The position numbers and the translations under genes are program-made. Below, in pieces: positions 54,277 through 64,000 of a DNA stretch of 64,000 nucleotides. Origin of the DNA: Roridomyces roridus (Eukaryota; Basidiomycota; Agaricomycetes; Agaricales; Mycenaceae). The stretch is taken from positions 744,001 to 808,000 of the forward strand of contig JARKIF010000025.1 in NCBI GenBank assembly GCA_029378245.1, written 5' to 3'. The notes beneath the pieces were generated by a model. The model made no database searches. It had not been told where the DNA came from and saw only the letters and a program-made list of their open reading frames with translations. How positions within the stretch are numbered: the first letter of the stretch is position 1; each line of letters begins with the position of its first letter.

Positions 54277-55593
54277 ATGCAGGAATGCACACCCACCGAG
54301 TCCAATCCCGTCCTCATCATCGGTGGTGGCATCGTCGGCCTCGCTCTCGCCCAGGCGCTCAAATTGCAAAACGTCCCTTTCATCGTCTTTGAGCGCGCCC
54401 TCTGTCCTCCCCACGACACCACCGGAGGCTGGGGCATAACAATCCACTGGGCCCTCCCCGCCCTCCAAACCTGCCTCCCTGAAGCGCTCTTCGCCGCAAT
54501 CGACTCGGTGCAGGTGGACCCCGCTCTGGGACGCACAAGAGCCGACACGGGCCGATTCCTCTTCCTGGACATCTCCACCGCTGGCCGCGTTACTCCATCC
54601 CACCTGCACCGCGGAAGAGAGTGAGCCGCGCAAGATTGCAGAGGCTGCTCGCTGAAGGATTGGACGTCGATCGAGTGCGGTACGGGATGAAGTTCGTTGG
54701 GTTCGCAGAGGATGGAGAGGGTGGTGTGGAAGCCGAGTTTGCTGACGGCTCAAAAGTGCGAGGATGTATGCTCATTGGCGCCGATGGCAGCACAAGCCGA
54801 GTGCGTCGGCTTCTCGTGGGCGAGGAAGCAGGGCGCGTGCAGCCCGTGGGCGCCAATTTTCTCGGTGTGACCGTGCGGATGACGGAGGCAGAGCTCGCTC
54901 CTCTCCGCGCCATCGACCCACTGCTGTTCCAGGGCAGTCATCCGGATACGGGCAAGTATATGTGGTTCTCGATCCTCTCCACCCCCGAGGCGAACGGCAG
55001 CGGCTGCTGCTCCGCAGAGTACTACGAAGCCCAGATCAACATAAGCTGGCTGGGAACGAATGTCGTCCCCGCAAGCGAAAAAGAGCGACTGGCGCTGATC
55101 AAAGAGGCCGCGCGCGCCGGTACTGGATTCCACCAGACGTTCCGTGATGCAATCGAGGGCATTTCGGAGGATACAATGGTTGTGGAGGTCAAGATAGCTG
55201 ATTGGCCGACGGTGAGATGGGTGCCGTGTGGTGGACGGGTCACACTTACGGGGGATGCCGCACATGCGATGACGATGTGTGAGGAATCCCGCCGTTACAT
55301 TTGGCTTTGAACTAACGCGATGAGTGTTAGATCGTGGAGAGGCCGCTAACCACGGCATAACAGACGTCGCTCACCTGGCCGAGCAATTGCGATTATGGCA
55401 GGAGGGCAAGAAGACGCGAGCTGAGGCTGTGGGGGAATACGAGGATGAGATGATCCCGAGGGCATATCAGGCTGTTCTGCTGAGCAGGCAGGCGTGTCTC
55501 GATGCCCACGACGTGAGGAACTTGCAACCGGACAGCCCATTGGTGAGCAAAAGAGCCACACTGAGAACTCCGGGCGTTAGAATATCTGGATAG
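54277..55593 (+). pseudogene. FAD-dependent monooxygenase with one frameshift
   Basis: ATG at 54277 begins MQECTPTESNPVLIIGGGIVGLALAQAL, the GxGxxG FAD-binding fold. IGADGSTSRVRR and GDAAHAMTM are the two further motifs of aromatic-ring hydroxylase-type flavoproteins. A 52-nt intron (55279-55330) separates MTMY from RGEAANHGITDVAHL, and the frame ends at TAG 55591-55593. Near 54590 the frame changes between DISTAGR and RYSIPPAPRKR by one base, so the gene is broken here unless this is an assembly error. Members hydroxylate aromatic or heteroaromatic acids. The divergent transporter and nearby nicotinamidase hint at a nicotinate-type substrate. Confidence 0.75.
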
Positions 55594-55634
55594 CAAAAAG
55601 TAGTACAACAAGTTTCAGTATCAACACGTACAAC

Positions 55635-56246
55635 TCAATTCAAGACATCCTTGCATTCCACAAACCCGATGCCCGTCATCCCAGCCTTGACACCCGGCCA
55701 GCCCGAAGGATCGACGGCCTTGGTCGCGTCCTCGATGATGAAGGTCGTGTATCCCTCTTTCGCCGCATCTTCCGCCGTCGCCTTGACGCAGTAGTCGGCT
55801 GCCAGACCCACGACATACACGGTGCCCACGCTCCTTTCCTTGAGGTAGTCGGGGAGCGCACTGCGGGCAAATGGTGCTATGGTACTCGGCCCTTGACGGA
55901 GGTTGTCAAAGGGGGCATAGAAAGCTGAGTACATCTCCACACGCGAGTCCTGTCCCTTCTCGATAATCTTCCAATCGGCGTCCTTTTCGACCTTGCCCAT
56001 GTCGACATCAAGACCCGCGACGAGCTCCGCGCCTTTGGTCCCCTGCACGCAATGCACGGGCCACAGCCGCGTCTCATAGGTCTGCGACGCGTCGTCGGGG
56101 TTCACGATCGTCGTAAAGGACTCGAACGGCTTCTGCTCGGGGGGTTTCGCAAAGGAGATGTGATCCGCAGGATGCCAGTCCTTGGTAGCGATCTTGACGT
56201 CGAATTTAGAGGATTCACAGCGGCAGTTCAACAATAAACGGCCCAT
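55635..56246 (-). pseudogene. Nicotinamidase, 5'-truncated
   Basis: Minus-strand frame with the isochorismatase-type hydrolase marks KDWHPADHISF (metal ligands), WPVHCVQGTKGAELV, IIEKGQD (catalytic Lys) and VVGLAADYCVKATAEDA (catalytic Cys). Nicotinamidase turns nicotinamide into nicotinate for NAD salvage. The N-terminal DVQNDF block with the catalytic Asp, normally in a first exon, is not found upstream; the matching frame begins only at about IATKDW, and sequence 5' of it looks foreign. As read it should be inactive. The 3' end overlaps nothing and converges on the FAD monooxygenase, 41 bp away. Confidence 0.75.
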
Positions 56247-56282
56247 TTTAATTAGCCGCCCTTCCGAAGGTTTGGCGAACAA

Positions 56283-56799
56283 ATAAGGCTGGGCCGAAAT
56301 TCAATTGGATACATTTGGTTTAGCCTAGATCCGAATCAGAGCCGAATTTCGGCCTTTCATGTCGCGAATAAACAAATTTCAAACCTGTAGAATGAGAACA
56401 CCATTGTGTGCAATCGAAAGCTATTGCGATGCATTGGACAAAAACGGCCTCCAAGTCAATGCCCAAACGGCAAATAATCTGTCCATCAAAGTGCAACCTT
56501 AAAGTCCGGAAATCACGTTCAATATGGGGGCCGCTTTTACGCAAAGTATGTAATAGGATTTCGAGGCCGCCGAAATCTCCGTGGAAACTCAAGATTTCGA
56601 ACCCAATCAAACCTATCTGCCGATGATCTCCGGATGATCCGCAGATCATCTTCGGATGATCCGCGACATAAAGACTCAGTACAGTTCACGTGGATCACGC
56701 CGACAATCCATCAACACTACGAAATGCTTGATCACTAGAGTGACTGGCAAGCATCTTCATTTGAACATAAATATATGGTACAGAAAGGCTAACATCCAC
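56283..56799. other. Non-coding stretch upstream of the truncated nicotinamidase
   Basis: A GGCCGAAATTC/GAATTTCGGCC inverted repeat occurs at 56294-56304 and 56343-56353. Short GATGATC-type repeats occur near 56620-56665. The stretch may be inserted DNA that removed the nicotinamidase start. No gene is recognised. Confidence 0.45.
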
Positions 56800-59533
56800 T
56801 CATGCAGGTAGCTTAAGATATTCGGCGGCAATCTCCTCATTCTTCGAGGCAACCTTCCTTGCAGTGACACTGAACTTGATTTTGCGCTTCCATTCTGAGA
56901 ATGTCCAGAGCTTTGCAGTTCCCTGCGCCATTTCCTTCAACCTCTTCACAAACCAACGCTCGCAATTTGCATTCCACCAGCCGGTGCTGAGGCCTGAGGA
57001 CTCAAATGCCATCGGTGTTGGCCACCAGCTTATATATTTGAGCTGGCGGCCATCCTCCGTATGTGGATCCCATTGGCCTGGGACAGAATGAGAAGAGTAT
57101 CCAAAGAAGAACGGGAGAAGACTTGCCAGTTTCAACTGCGTAGAAGCCGCATATTAACTTGATTTCATCAGGGCTCAACGATTGATGCCACAAAGAGCTC
57201 CCGCCGTTTAAACGACACACGCAAGTCCCGGATCTGAGCACATCATCTGATGGCTCCAGAAGTGCGAGGTCCTCAGCATCAATCAGAACCAAGCGAGCAA
57301 GCCGTCCAATGATCCCGCCGTGGAATAGAGCTGCATGACCACGGGGAGTGCGCAAGAACGCATTTCGCCGCTGGACATACACCCCGAGATCAACCGAGGT
57401 GGGAATGTATCCTTTGGGGCGGCGTCCAAGATTATAAGTCGGCGGAGGAGAGAGGTACGTGTAATTTTTCCTTCGCCATGCAGGATGAAACTCCACACCC
57501 AATCTGATCAAGTCGCGGATGATCGACGAAATATCGGTGCCATGCTGAGTTCGTATGACTTGCAGTACAGTGGCTGCATGATTCAGGAGGATCAAAGGGC
57601 GAGATTCGTCGTCGGCATCAGGGCTGACTCCATAAAAAATGTGGTCCCCAACCGTAATTACTCTGAGTTCAATGGTCCGGATGTCCTCCATGTCGGAATG
57701 TAGATTTCTGAGATCAAAAAAGTCGTTGTAGGGGATCTCATTCATATTCTTGTCCAAAATGAGCTGGAGCAAAGTTGGAAGTAACGACTCCGGCGGGGGC
57801 ACCCACTGTGTATCCCCGATAGACCAGCCACAGCTCATTGCATCCAGCTGTTTAGTGGAAGCAGGGGGAGCACCAGATGACTGCAATTCCAAACCAAACC
57901 GACTGTGAATCACATCTTGCACATCTTGAGCCCTCCAGCCCGGAGGTTTATCTGTTCCTTGGTTCAGATCCTCTTGGCTGAGTGCATATGCCTGCTCGAG
58001 ATCCGCTGCCGCCCCTTCACCGGTTTCCTCTTCCATCTGTTTGCTCCCCGGAAAATTGGGGACCCTGAGCACACTGTCTATGGGGGGCGCAGGGGAGTTG
58101 CTCGGCTGGAAGTCACCAACAGGATGCCAGTCGTCGTATTCCTCAAACGGTTCCGGCTCCTCTGACGACAATGCAGTACACAGATCCCACTCATCAGAGA
58201 ACGGATCATAGACCCTTTGATTCGGAGTAAATTGATCCCAGAGGTGCCGAGCTTTCAGACGGTTGCATGCACGGCGAATCAAGAAGCCGTTCTCTTCCTC
58301 CCAAATGAAAACACGGGCACCACTCCTGTCTGGGGGTGTTCCGGTTGATGCATGGGCTTCTTGTACCATGCGACGCTGCGCAGAATCAAAGGATTCAAGA
58401 TTGGCTCGTTGTACATTGAAAACTCGACGGCGTTCCAGAAAGGCCAATATTGTCTCTCCTGGTAATTGTCCACTGTCGGACTCAACAGCGGGTACCCCGG
58501 CGATGGATGGGGAAATATAGGTTTGCATCTCGGAGTCGGGCTGATGCGGCCGCGGGCTCACCGGGCCCGAAACAAGGGAAGGAGCAGGTGTCTCAACTGG
58601 GTTCCCATCCCTGCCGCTCTCCCAGACCGAGGCTTTCATCCTCCAGGGGCTGAATGTCACAGCCCCGGTGAGATTGCACAGGTACTTGTCCTCTTCCTCA
58701 TCCGGTGCGAACTGTACGGTCACCAGGGTCTGCGGAATGGGCCGCTCGGGTGGGAAGTTGCACCCGTAGAAGAGGTACAGTGGGACTCGGTGCACTCCCA
58801 AGAGGTGAGGAAATAACCAGGCAGCATCACAAGGAAGTTGCTGGCCAGGGTGATCACGAGAAAGGCTCAAATCTATAATGCCTCCCATACGGTCAATTCT
58901 CATATCTCCCACAGCGGAGTTCTCCAAATCGGCCATCCATTGAGGATGAAAACGAGTCCGTCCCAGCAGATCAGACCTCCAATCGTGGTTTGGGCTGCCA
59001 GTGGAGTCGAGAAGGATGAATAAGAGTGTAATGTGTGCCATCAGTGGGAGAAATGCCTCACGCGAGTGCAGGGCTATGTGAATGGCTTGTGATCGTGTAC
59101 CGGCGCGTCTTTCCGTGTATTGGAATAAAATGGGAAGCGAGAATGGATATACACCCGCCGCACCACTACCGCCATAAAGATCTATCATCGTCTTCAAGGT
59201 AAGACGGAGGAAGCTCTCAAGAGCCAGCCAGCTGTCGACGAGGCTTTGTTGGAGACCCCAACAAGTCGTCCATTTGAAGCCATCATGGGTGGAGATCTCT
59301 TCGAGGGGAAGTGCCTTGCCGTTGACATTCAAGCGGGAAAAGAGTGGCCCGTAGAATGGATTGAACCGAGGTATGAGAACAAGGTACGGGAAGGTCGCAT
59401 TAATCCACAACGGCCGCCTGAAGTCCCCAAGACGGAAGTTGTACCCGCTAGCCCAGGCAGGATCCGGAATCTCTTTGGACGGGATGTCGAGCAGAAACCG
59501 GGGTTCTCCATAGTGTACCCCAAAAAGACCCAT
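56800..59533 (-). CDS. Large protein of unknown function (at least 894 aa)
   Basis: The main minus-strand exon runs 59533-57127, then a GC-AG intron (57126-57078, donor GGCAAGT) and a last exon 57077-56800 ending at TGA. The N-terminal third is dense in hydrophobic and aromatic residues (FGVHYGEPRFLLDIP, RLGDFRRPLWINATFPYLVL). The middle is Pro/Ser/Glu-rich and probably disordered. The C-terminal third (YIPTSVDLGVYVQRRN, GHAALFHGGIIGRLARL, YISWWPTPMAF) is ordered-looking. I do not recognise a family. An upstream exon with ADRDPQKYTYAANHACFLEF near 59610-59715 seems to belong but I cannot join it in frame, so the start is uncertain. The next gene on the same strand is also of unknown function. 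Confidence 0.65.
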
Positions 59534-60941
59534 GTGGTTCCGAATATGTCCATCAAACCATGGAGCACCCTTTGTATGAGGGTTAGACGAAAGACAAGTC
59601 TAGACTTGATAAGGTACATACATGGGGGAAGGTGGGTAGGTCTGAACTCAAGGAAGCAGGCATGATTGGCGGCGTAAGTATATTTCTGCGGGTCTCGATC
59701 AGCAATGCACCACATACAGGAGAGGCATATTCACCAGAATTCAAAAGCAGCGGTCCGCCGAAGATTGGCTGATGCGATCCAAGTCACTCAGTTCTGGGAT
59801 CTTGCTCAAGTTTGAGTGGCCCAGGGCAAGGGGAGCAAACTGCAACACCAGTCCTACAGACGTACAACGTCTCGCAGTCACTGAGTGCGGCAAGGGAGAG
59901 ACAAAGGAGGTAGCTCTTACGTGAATGCAGTCACCAAACAGTCACACTACTTTGACGCTGTATGATTGCCCTGATGTTCAGATGATCTCCATTCCCAAGT
60001 CAATGTCACAACAACTGCGCCCGGTGGAGGAGAGGTTGAAATAAACAATGTGAAGCCATTGGGTTGATGCGCCCGGCACTCACCTGTGCTTTCTCAAACT
60101 GGACGTCTCGATTGCGATTCGAGGATCTCGGGCCGTCGGCAACTTGAAGAAGATCAATTGGAGATCTTTACCATCTCCGCCGATCGGGCATCTGTCACCG
60201 AACACAGCCTAAGTGTCATCGACGAGTCGGATAGCTTGTGCAAACTCCTACATCAACGACCACATCTCCTCGTTCTTGGTGCAGGGCCACCGAGGCGTCG
60301 TCTAATCCTCAGTCTTCCTCAGTGCTCGGCCATGTCTGGATAGGAAACCGCGGGTATGTGAAACCGCGGGTATGTGCTGATCCGCGCTGTCAAGATTCTG
60401 CGGGAATCCCGACTCCCGGGACTCCAAACCTCATCAGCCTGGATGGCCGGCTCGGTGCTCCCAAGCCGCTCACAAGACGTGAGCTTTTTCTTCACCGCTA
60501 TGTACATGCATTCCCTCTCGAGTCTCATCACCCAGATGAGCGCCGAATTCCGTGCGTGTATGAAGTGTCCTCCCATTCCAAGGCTGAGCTACCCACACTC
60601 ACTCTCTTTCAACTTGCTCTGTTGCCTCACATCCGCAGCATGGCCCACATGACCCGGTTGTAACTCAGTGCCCTGAGGGCGGTGCGCCTGGCGTGCATTC
60701 TTTTAAAAAGAATGTGAAAGTGACAGCTCTGACATGAGCTCCGGTGATAATGCACCAGTGCGTCGACATCACCAATGCTTGCACATGGCCCAGACGGCTC
60801 AGTCACATTTTACAGAAGTTTCTGTCCACTAGCCGGAATGTAGTTTTGAGTATTCACAGCTGGACTTGGATCGAACAAACACGCGCAAGATCTCTGGTTC
60901 GAATTGTTCACTACACTAATGAACATTCAACAGTCAAATCA
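59534..60941. other. Intergenic; possible upstream exon of the large gene
   Basis: The minus-strand segment 59715-59610 encodes ADRDPQKYTYAANHACFLEF and RPTHLPP, likely an exon of the large gene. A 16-bp direct repeat (AAACCGCGGGTATGTG) occurs twice at about 60345-60376. Otherwise nothing is recognised. Confidence 0.45.
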
Positions 60942-63049
60942 CTATTTAGCCATCCTCTCCGTCGCTGCAACAAACAACCCGAACGCTTCCTTGGATACTT
61001 TGAGCTCCCGGAGATAGGCAGGGCTAGCCTCCTTGAGCCATGCATTGTTGTAGAGGCTTTCCGGCAGGCCACGAGGCGCCTTGGAGACTCCGAAACCATT
61101 CGCCGAGTTTCGATACCTGGTACTTGGTTTGCGGCCTGCAATATTCAATTTTGCTCTGGATTCCTTCGTCTGCTTGTCGACCCAGCGGAGATAGTCGACC
61201 ACCCGGGGCTCGCGCCAGATACAAATCTTGACCCGATAAATGGTGACCATCTCGTTATCCACCTCCACCTCATCTTCCTCTTCTGACGACATTCCCTGCT
61301 CTCCGAGAATCAAGATCATTTCCAACAACCTCTCCCAAGTCTTGATATCAGCTACAATGCCCTTTTCCTTCTTCAGCGCAATAGTTTCTTCCACAGTCTC
61401 AACTCGTTGTGCAAATTTCTGCTCCGCCGTCAGAAGACCATTGAAACAGATATCAGAATATAACGTACACGGATCTTAGAAGACGTCTGGCGGCTATTGA
61501 GTTGGTTCTGTTCGATCTTTGCCAATGCACGTGCGGCGGCCTCTCTTTTTGTTTCCATCCGATCCTCGTCCTCGACCAAGCGCGGCTGGAAATTGTTCCA
61601 TGCCGAGCGGTACCTCACTAGCTGCTCCCCCAACTTCATCTCCAACAACTCCCGCTCGACGTTATGCTCTTCGAGAAAATCGCGGTAATCTTCCATCACC
61701 AAATCAACGATCTTCTGCATCATCAACTCATTCCAACGTGATTTGGTGTAACCGGCCCCAAAGTCCCACTTGAAAACATTGGGGGCAGGATCACCGACTC
61801 CATCCTCGCAGGCATCAACCTCGGCCTGGGTGGCTGGGGTATGGAACTGCGTGTGTGCAAAGTCACCCGCCTGCTTGACTTTGAACTGCTCGTAAGTTAC
61901 TACTCGTAGCGCGCTCTGTGAATATAACTGATGAGTCTTTCGGGCACATGGTAATCTGGTGTCACGTACATTGATATCATTCACCAACTCTTTCGATATC
62001 TCCGTTTTCTTTTTCCTAGTGGATCTCTTTGATTTCGTCATGTGGACGGTGACCCCCGCATCATTGATCTTCAGCGACTTGAGCTTGCTTAGAATCTCGG
62101 TGAAGGTCTCCAGATCCGCATGGAGGAAATCGGCAACAGTTTGCTGATTGAGAGATTTCTCGCCAGTGTTGTTGTCGCACGGGGGAAGACTTGCGACTGG
62201 GGCGGGGTCGAGGGGGATTTCGAGAGGGGGTTTCCCGACATTCTGAGCTGGACTGAAGCTTGCACGCGTGCTGCGTCGAGGGAATTTTCTCTGCGGGGTT
62301 TTCTCTGCCTGGGTCTGGGCAGATGCCCGAAGCTGAATAGCTTCGTCCGTCTTCTGAGTCTGGGATGCGGGTGAGATTGCATGACATGGTATAACAGTTA
62401 CACCCACAATTGCACGCTGAAGTCGCTCCACATCCTCGTTACGCTGCATCAGAAATTGCTGGGATTCAACCAGCTTGGAATACAAGTCCCCGAACTCCTG
62501 GCGCTGGATTGGATTGTAAGTAAATGTCGAAGAGCCCACCAGCGGAATCACATCTCACCATTTGTTTGAGCTGTTCTTGATCACCAAGAAACTGAGCTTC
62601 CATCTGGCCCTCGTGGCTCTGCAGCTCACGGAAACTGTTGTGATACTCTTCAAGCCTCTGCTGCATGGATTGGATATCCGCGGTGTGCTGGCTTGCTGCA
62701 CTCTCCGCTGCAGCGAGGCTAGTGCGAAGGTGCTGGTTCTCCTGGGTGAGTACCCTGGCTTGTCTCTTGGCTGCCGCACTCTGCTCTTTGTAAAATGCTG
62801 AGTCTTGCAAGGCCTGTCCACGCTTAGCACACAGCATAGATGTTTAAAAACAAAAAGACACACATCGTCCAATTGAGCACCTTGCGGTCCAGGGACGACA
62901 CGGACTTTCGGCGTGCCGGGATCAGTGCGAGTGCGCTAAATGGTTCAAAGAGCTGGTCAAGTCGGCTGCAAAGGCATACACACCTTCGCGGCGTTGGACT
63001 CCATGTCCATTAGGAATGCTCCCGCCACGCTGTTGTGACTGTTGTCCAT
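60942..63049 (-). CDS. Coiled-coil protein of unknown function, about seven exons
   Basis: Minus-strand start MDNSHNSVAGAFLMDMESNA at 63049; short introns can be removed in phase at least six times, down to TAG at 60942. The N-terminal third is a strong coiled coil (QARVLTQENQHLRTSLAAAE, QSMQQRLEEYHNSFRELQSH). The middle is basic and likely disordered (PQRKFPRRSTRASFSP, KSKRSTRKKKTEISKELV). The C-terminal half has NVFKWDFGAGYTKSRWNE, MEDYRDFLEEHNVERELLE and ends LYNNAWLKEASPAYLRELKV. I do not know this family. It lies on the same strand as the large unknown gene downstream and a third one at the window edge. Confidence 0.65.
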
Positions 63050-63455
63050 CGAAGAAATATGACCACTTGATCGCTCCTCACGTACAACGTTTGGAGACGC
63101 TCAAGTAGACAGGAATGAGGGATGACTTTGAACTCGGGTGCAGGCAGCGGTCTTAAACCTTGCAGCTGGTTATTGTATTTATTGTATTCCAGTTGGTTAG
63201 CCTAGTTCATTGTATTCCTTTCGGAGTTGAGGCTGATGAGGGGTTGCCGTATATGCGACAATACAATTAGATATCATCGCCGACATTGAATTGAACGACG
63301 GCATCTCCTGTGCGCAGATCAACCGAGACGACTTCCATTTTTGTCAACGGCGCTCGGTGTCACTCCAGCGGGCCCAAGAATAATCTCCTCGGTCGCAGGT
63401 TCAACTGAGGATATCCATTGTACCACTCGGACGTGAATTCAACATTGAGAAAATG
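63050..63455. other. Intergenic stretch
   Basis: No gene is recognised. Contains the promoter of the coiled-coil gene on the minus strand. Confidence 0.35.
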
Positions 63456-64000
63456 CTATGTACTGCGGGAACGTAGCTTCCGCTGTCCGAGCTCCTCGAC
63501 AGTGGCCACCACGTCCTTGTCCAAAGCCCGCTTTGCCCCCAACGTCTTATTCTTCAGGTGTGCTTGGAGAATGCACTCCGTCGCCCAGTGCTCATTGTAC
63601 AAGGCAAGCTCTGGAAACTGCACTGCAGCCTGTGTACAGTCAGGGTGGAACCATACGAGATAACACTGCATACCCTCCGGTAAATCTCTTGCACCATCGC
63701 TCGATCCTGGAAGCTAATAGCGAGTTTCGTGTCCATGTCAACATCCTGTGCAATGCGATGGACGCAATTCTATCCAAGCTTTAGACCAGACGGCAAGTGG
63801 ACAGTGTAGAACTTACAGCACCTTGATTTGGCTCGCCTTTTTCTTATCCCACCCGGTGTGTTTCTCAATCGACTTCTTGGTCATCTCCAAGGGCCGAGGA
63901 ATTCCAGCTGCAATGATTGTTGGGGTAGGTGGATAGGTGTGGATGGCACTAGGCTCCGAAGCAAAGACAACAGACTTCACCATAGTCTCCGCATGCGTGA
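63456..64000 (-). CDS. Partial gene of unknown function (3' end only)
   Basis: At least three minus-strand exons enter from beyond the window. Segments are HTYPPTPTIIAAGIPRPLEM and SIEKHTGWDKKKASQIK, then NCVHRIAQDVDMDTKLAISF and QDRAMVQEIYRR, then AAVQFPELALYNEHWATECI and LQAHLKNKTLGAKRALDKDV, ending RSRST at TAG 63456. Two introns of normal size join them. I do not recognise the family. The 5' part is outside the window. Confidence 0.55.

Overview
The window looks like nuclear DNA of a mushroom-forming basidiomycete (Agaricomycetes; an agaric such as a mycenoid fungus would fit, but the genus is a guess). Genes are split by many roughly 45-60 nt GT-AG introns and encode fungal families: a secreted laccase, F-box/leucine-rich-type proteins in several copies, a MYND-finger protein, a C2H2 zinc-finger factor, a MARVEL-type membrane protein and small secreted proteins. 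One intron-containing nuclear tRNA-Ser(CGA) is present. Gene density is low and decayed copies and short inverted-repeat elements are common. Exon coordinates were worked out by hand from reading frame, splice signals and protein conservation; no RNA evidence was available.

Layout. 1-14.3 kb: two arms of an old inverted segmental duplication (about 1-4.5 kb on + and 14.1-11.1 kb on -). The left arm keeps an intact F-box gene (2463-3884) and a stub of a von Willebrand A (vWA) gene; the right arm keeps the vWA gene (12649-14340) and a decayed F-box 3' half. Between them lie a secreted beta-trefoil-like gene (4681-5386), a gene-poor stretch (5.5-9.7 kb) and a C2H2 zinc-finger gene (9763-10988). 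14.6-23 kb: a repeat-rich block with three copies of a shared module. Two of them lead into paralogous four-cysteine small secreted protein genes (19248-19710 and 22279-22748). Tyrosyl-DNA phosphodiesterase relics, a truncated F-box-family gene and a nested pair of inverted-repeat elements are also here. 23.1-34 kb: the second beta-trefoil-like gene, then two F-box paralogs of identical length (24788-26110 and 33660-32338) in inverted orientation around a 14-exon methylmalonate-semialdehyde dehydrogenase gene.

34.3-48.8 kb: an F-box pseudogene with three lesions, a MYND gene, a laccase of about 19 exons converging on a tiny gene for a protein with 18 cysteines in its first 48 residues, a MARVEL-domain gene and the tRNA. 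49.3-51.4 kb: an F-box-like gene split by two different hAT-type short elements, each with a perfect 8-bp target duplication; removing both restores the frame exactly. 52.2-56.3 kb: an anion:cation-symporter-family transporter divergent from an FAD monooxygenase with a frameshift, next to a 5'-truncated nicotinamidase, possibly the remains of a nicotinate-use cluster. 56.8-64 kb: three minus-strand genes of unknown function, one running off the window.

The clearest shared themes are repeated inverted duplication, F-box family expansion, and ongoing gene loss by insertion, truncation and frameshift. The most unusual candidates are the cysteine-rich protein beside the laccase, the module-linked small secreted proteins and the doubly interrupted F-box-like gene.
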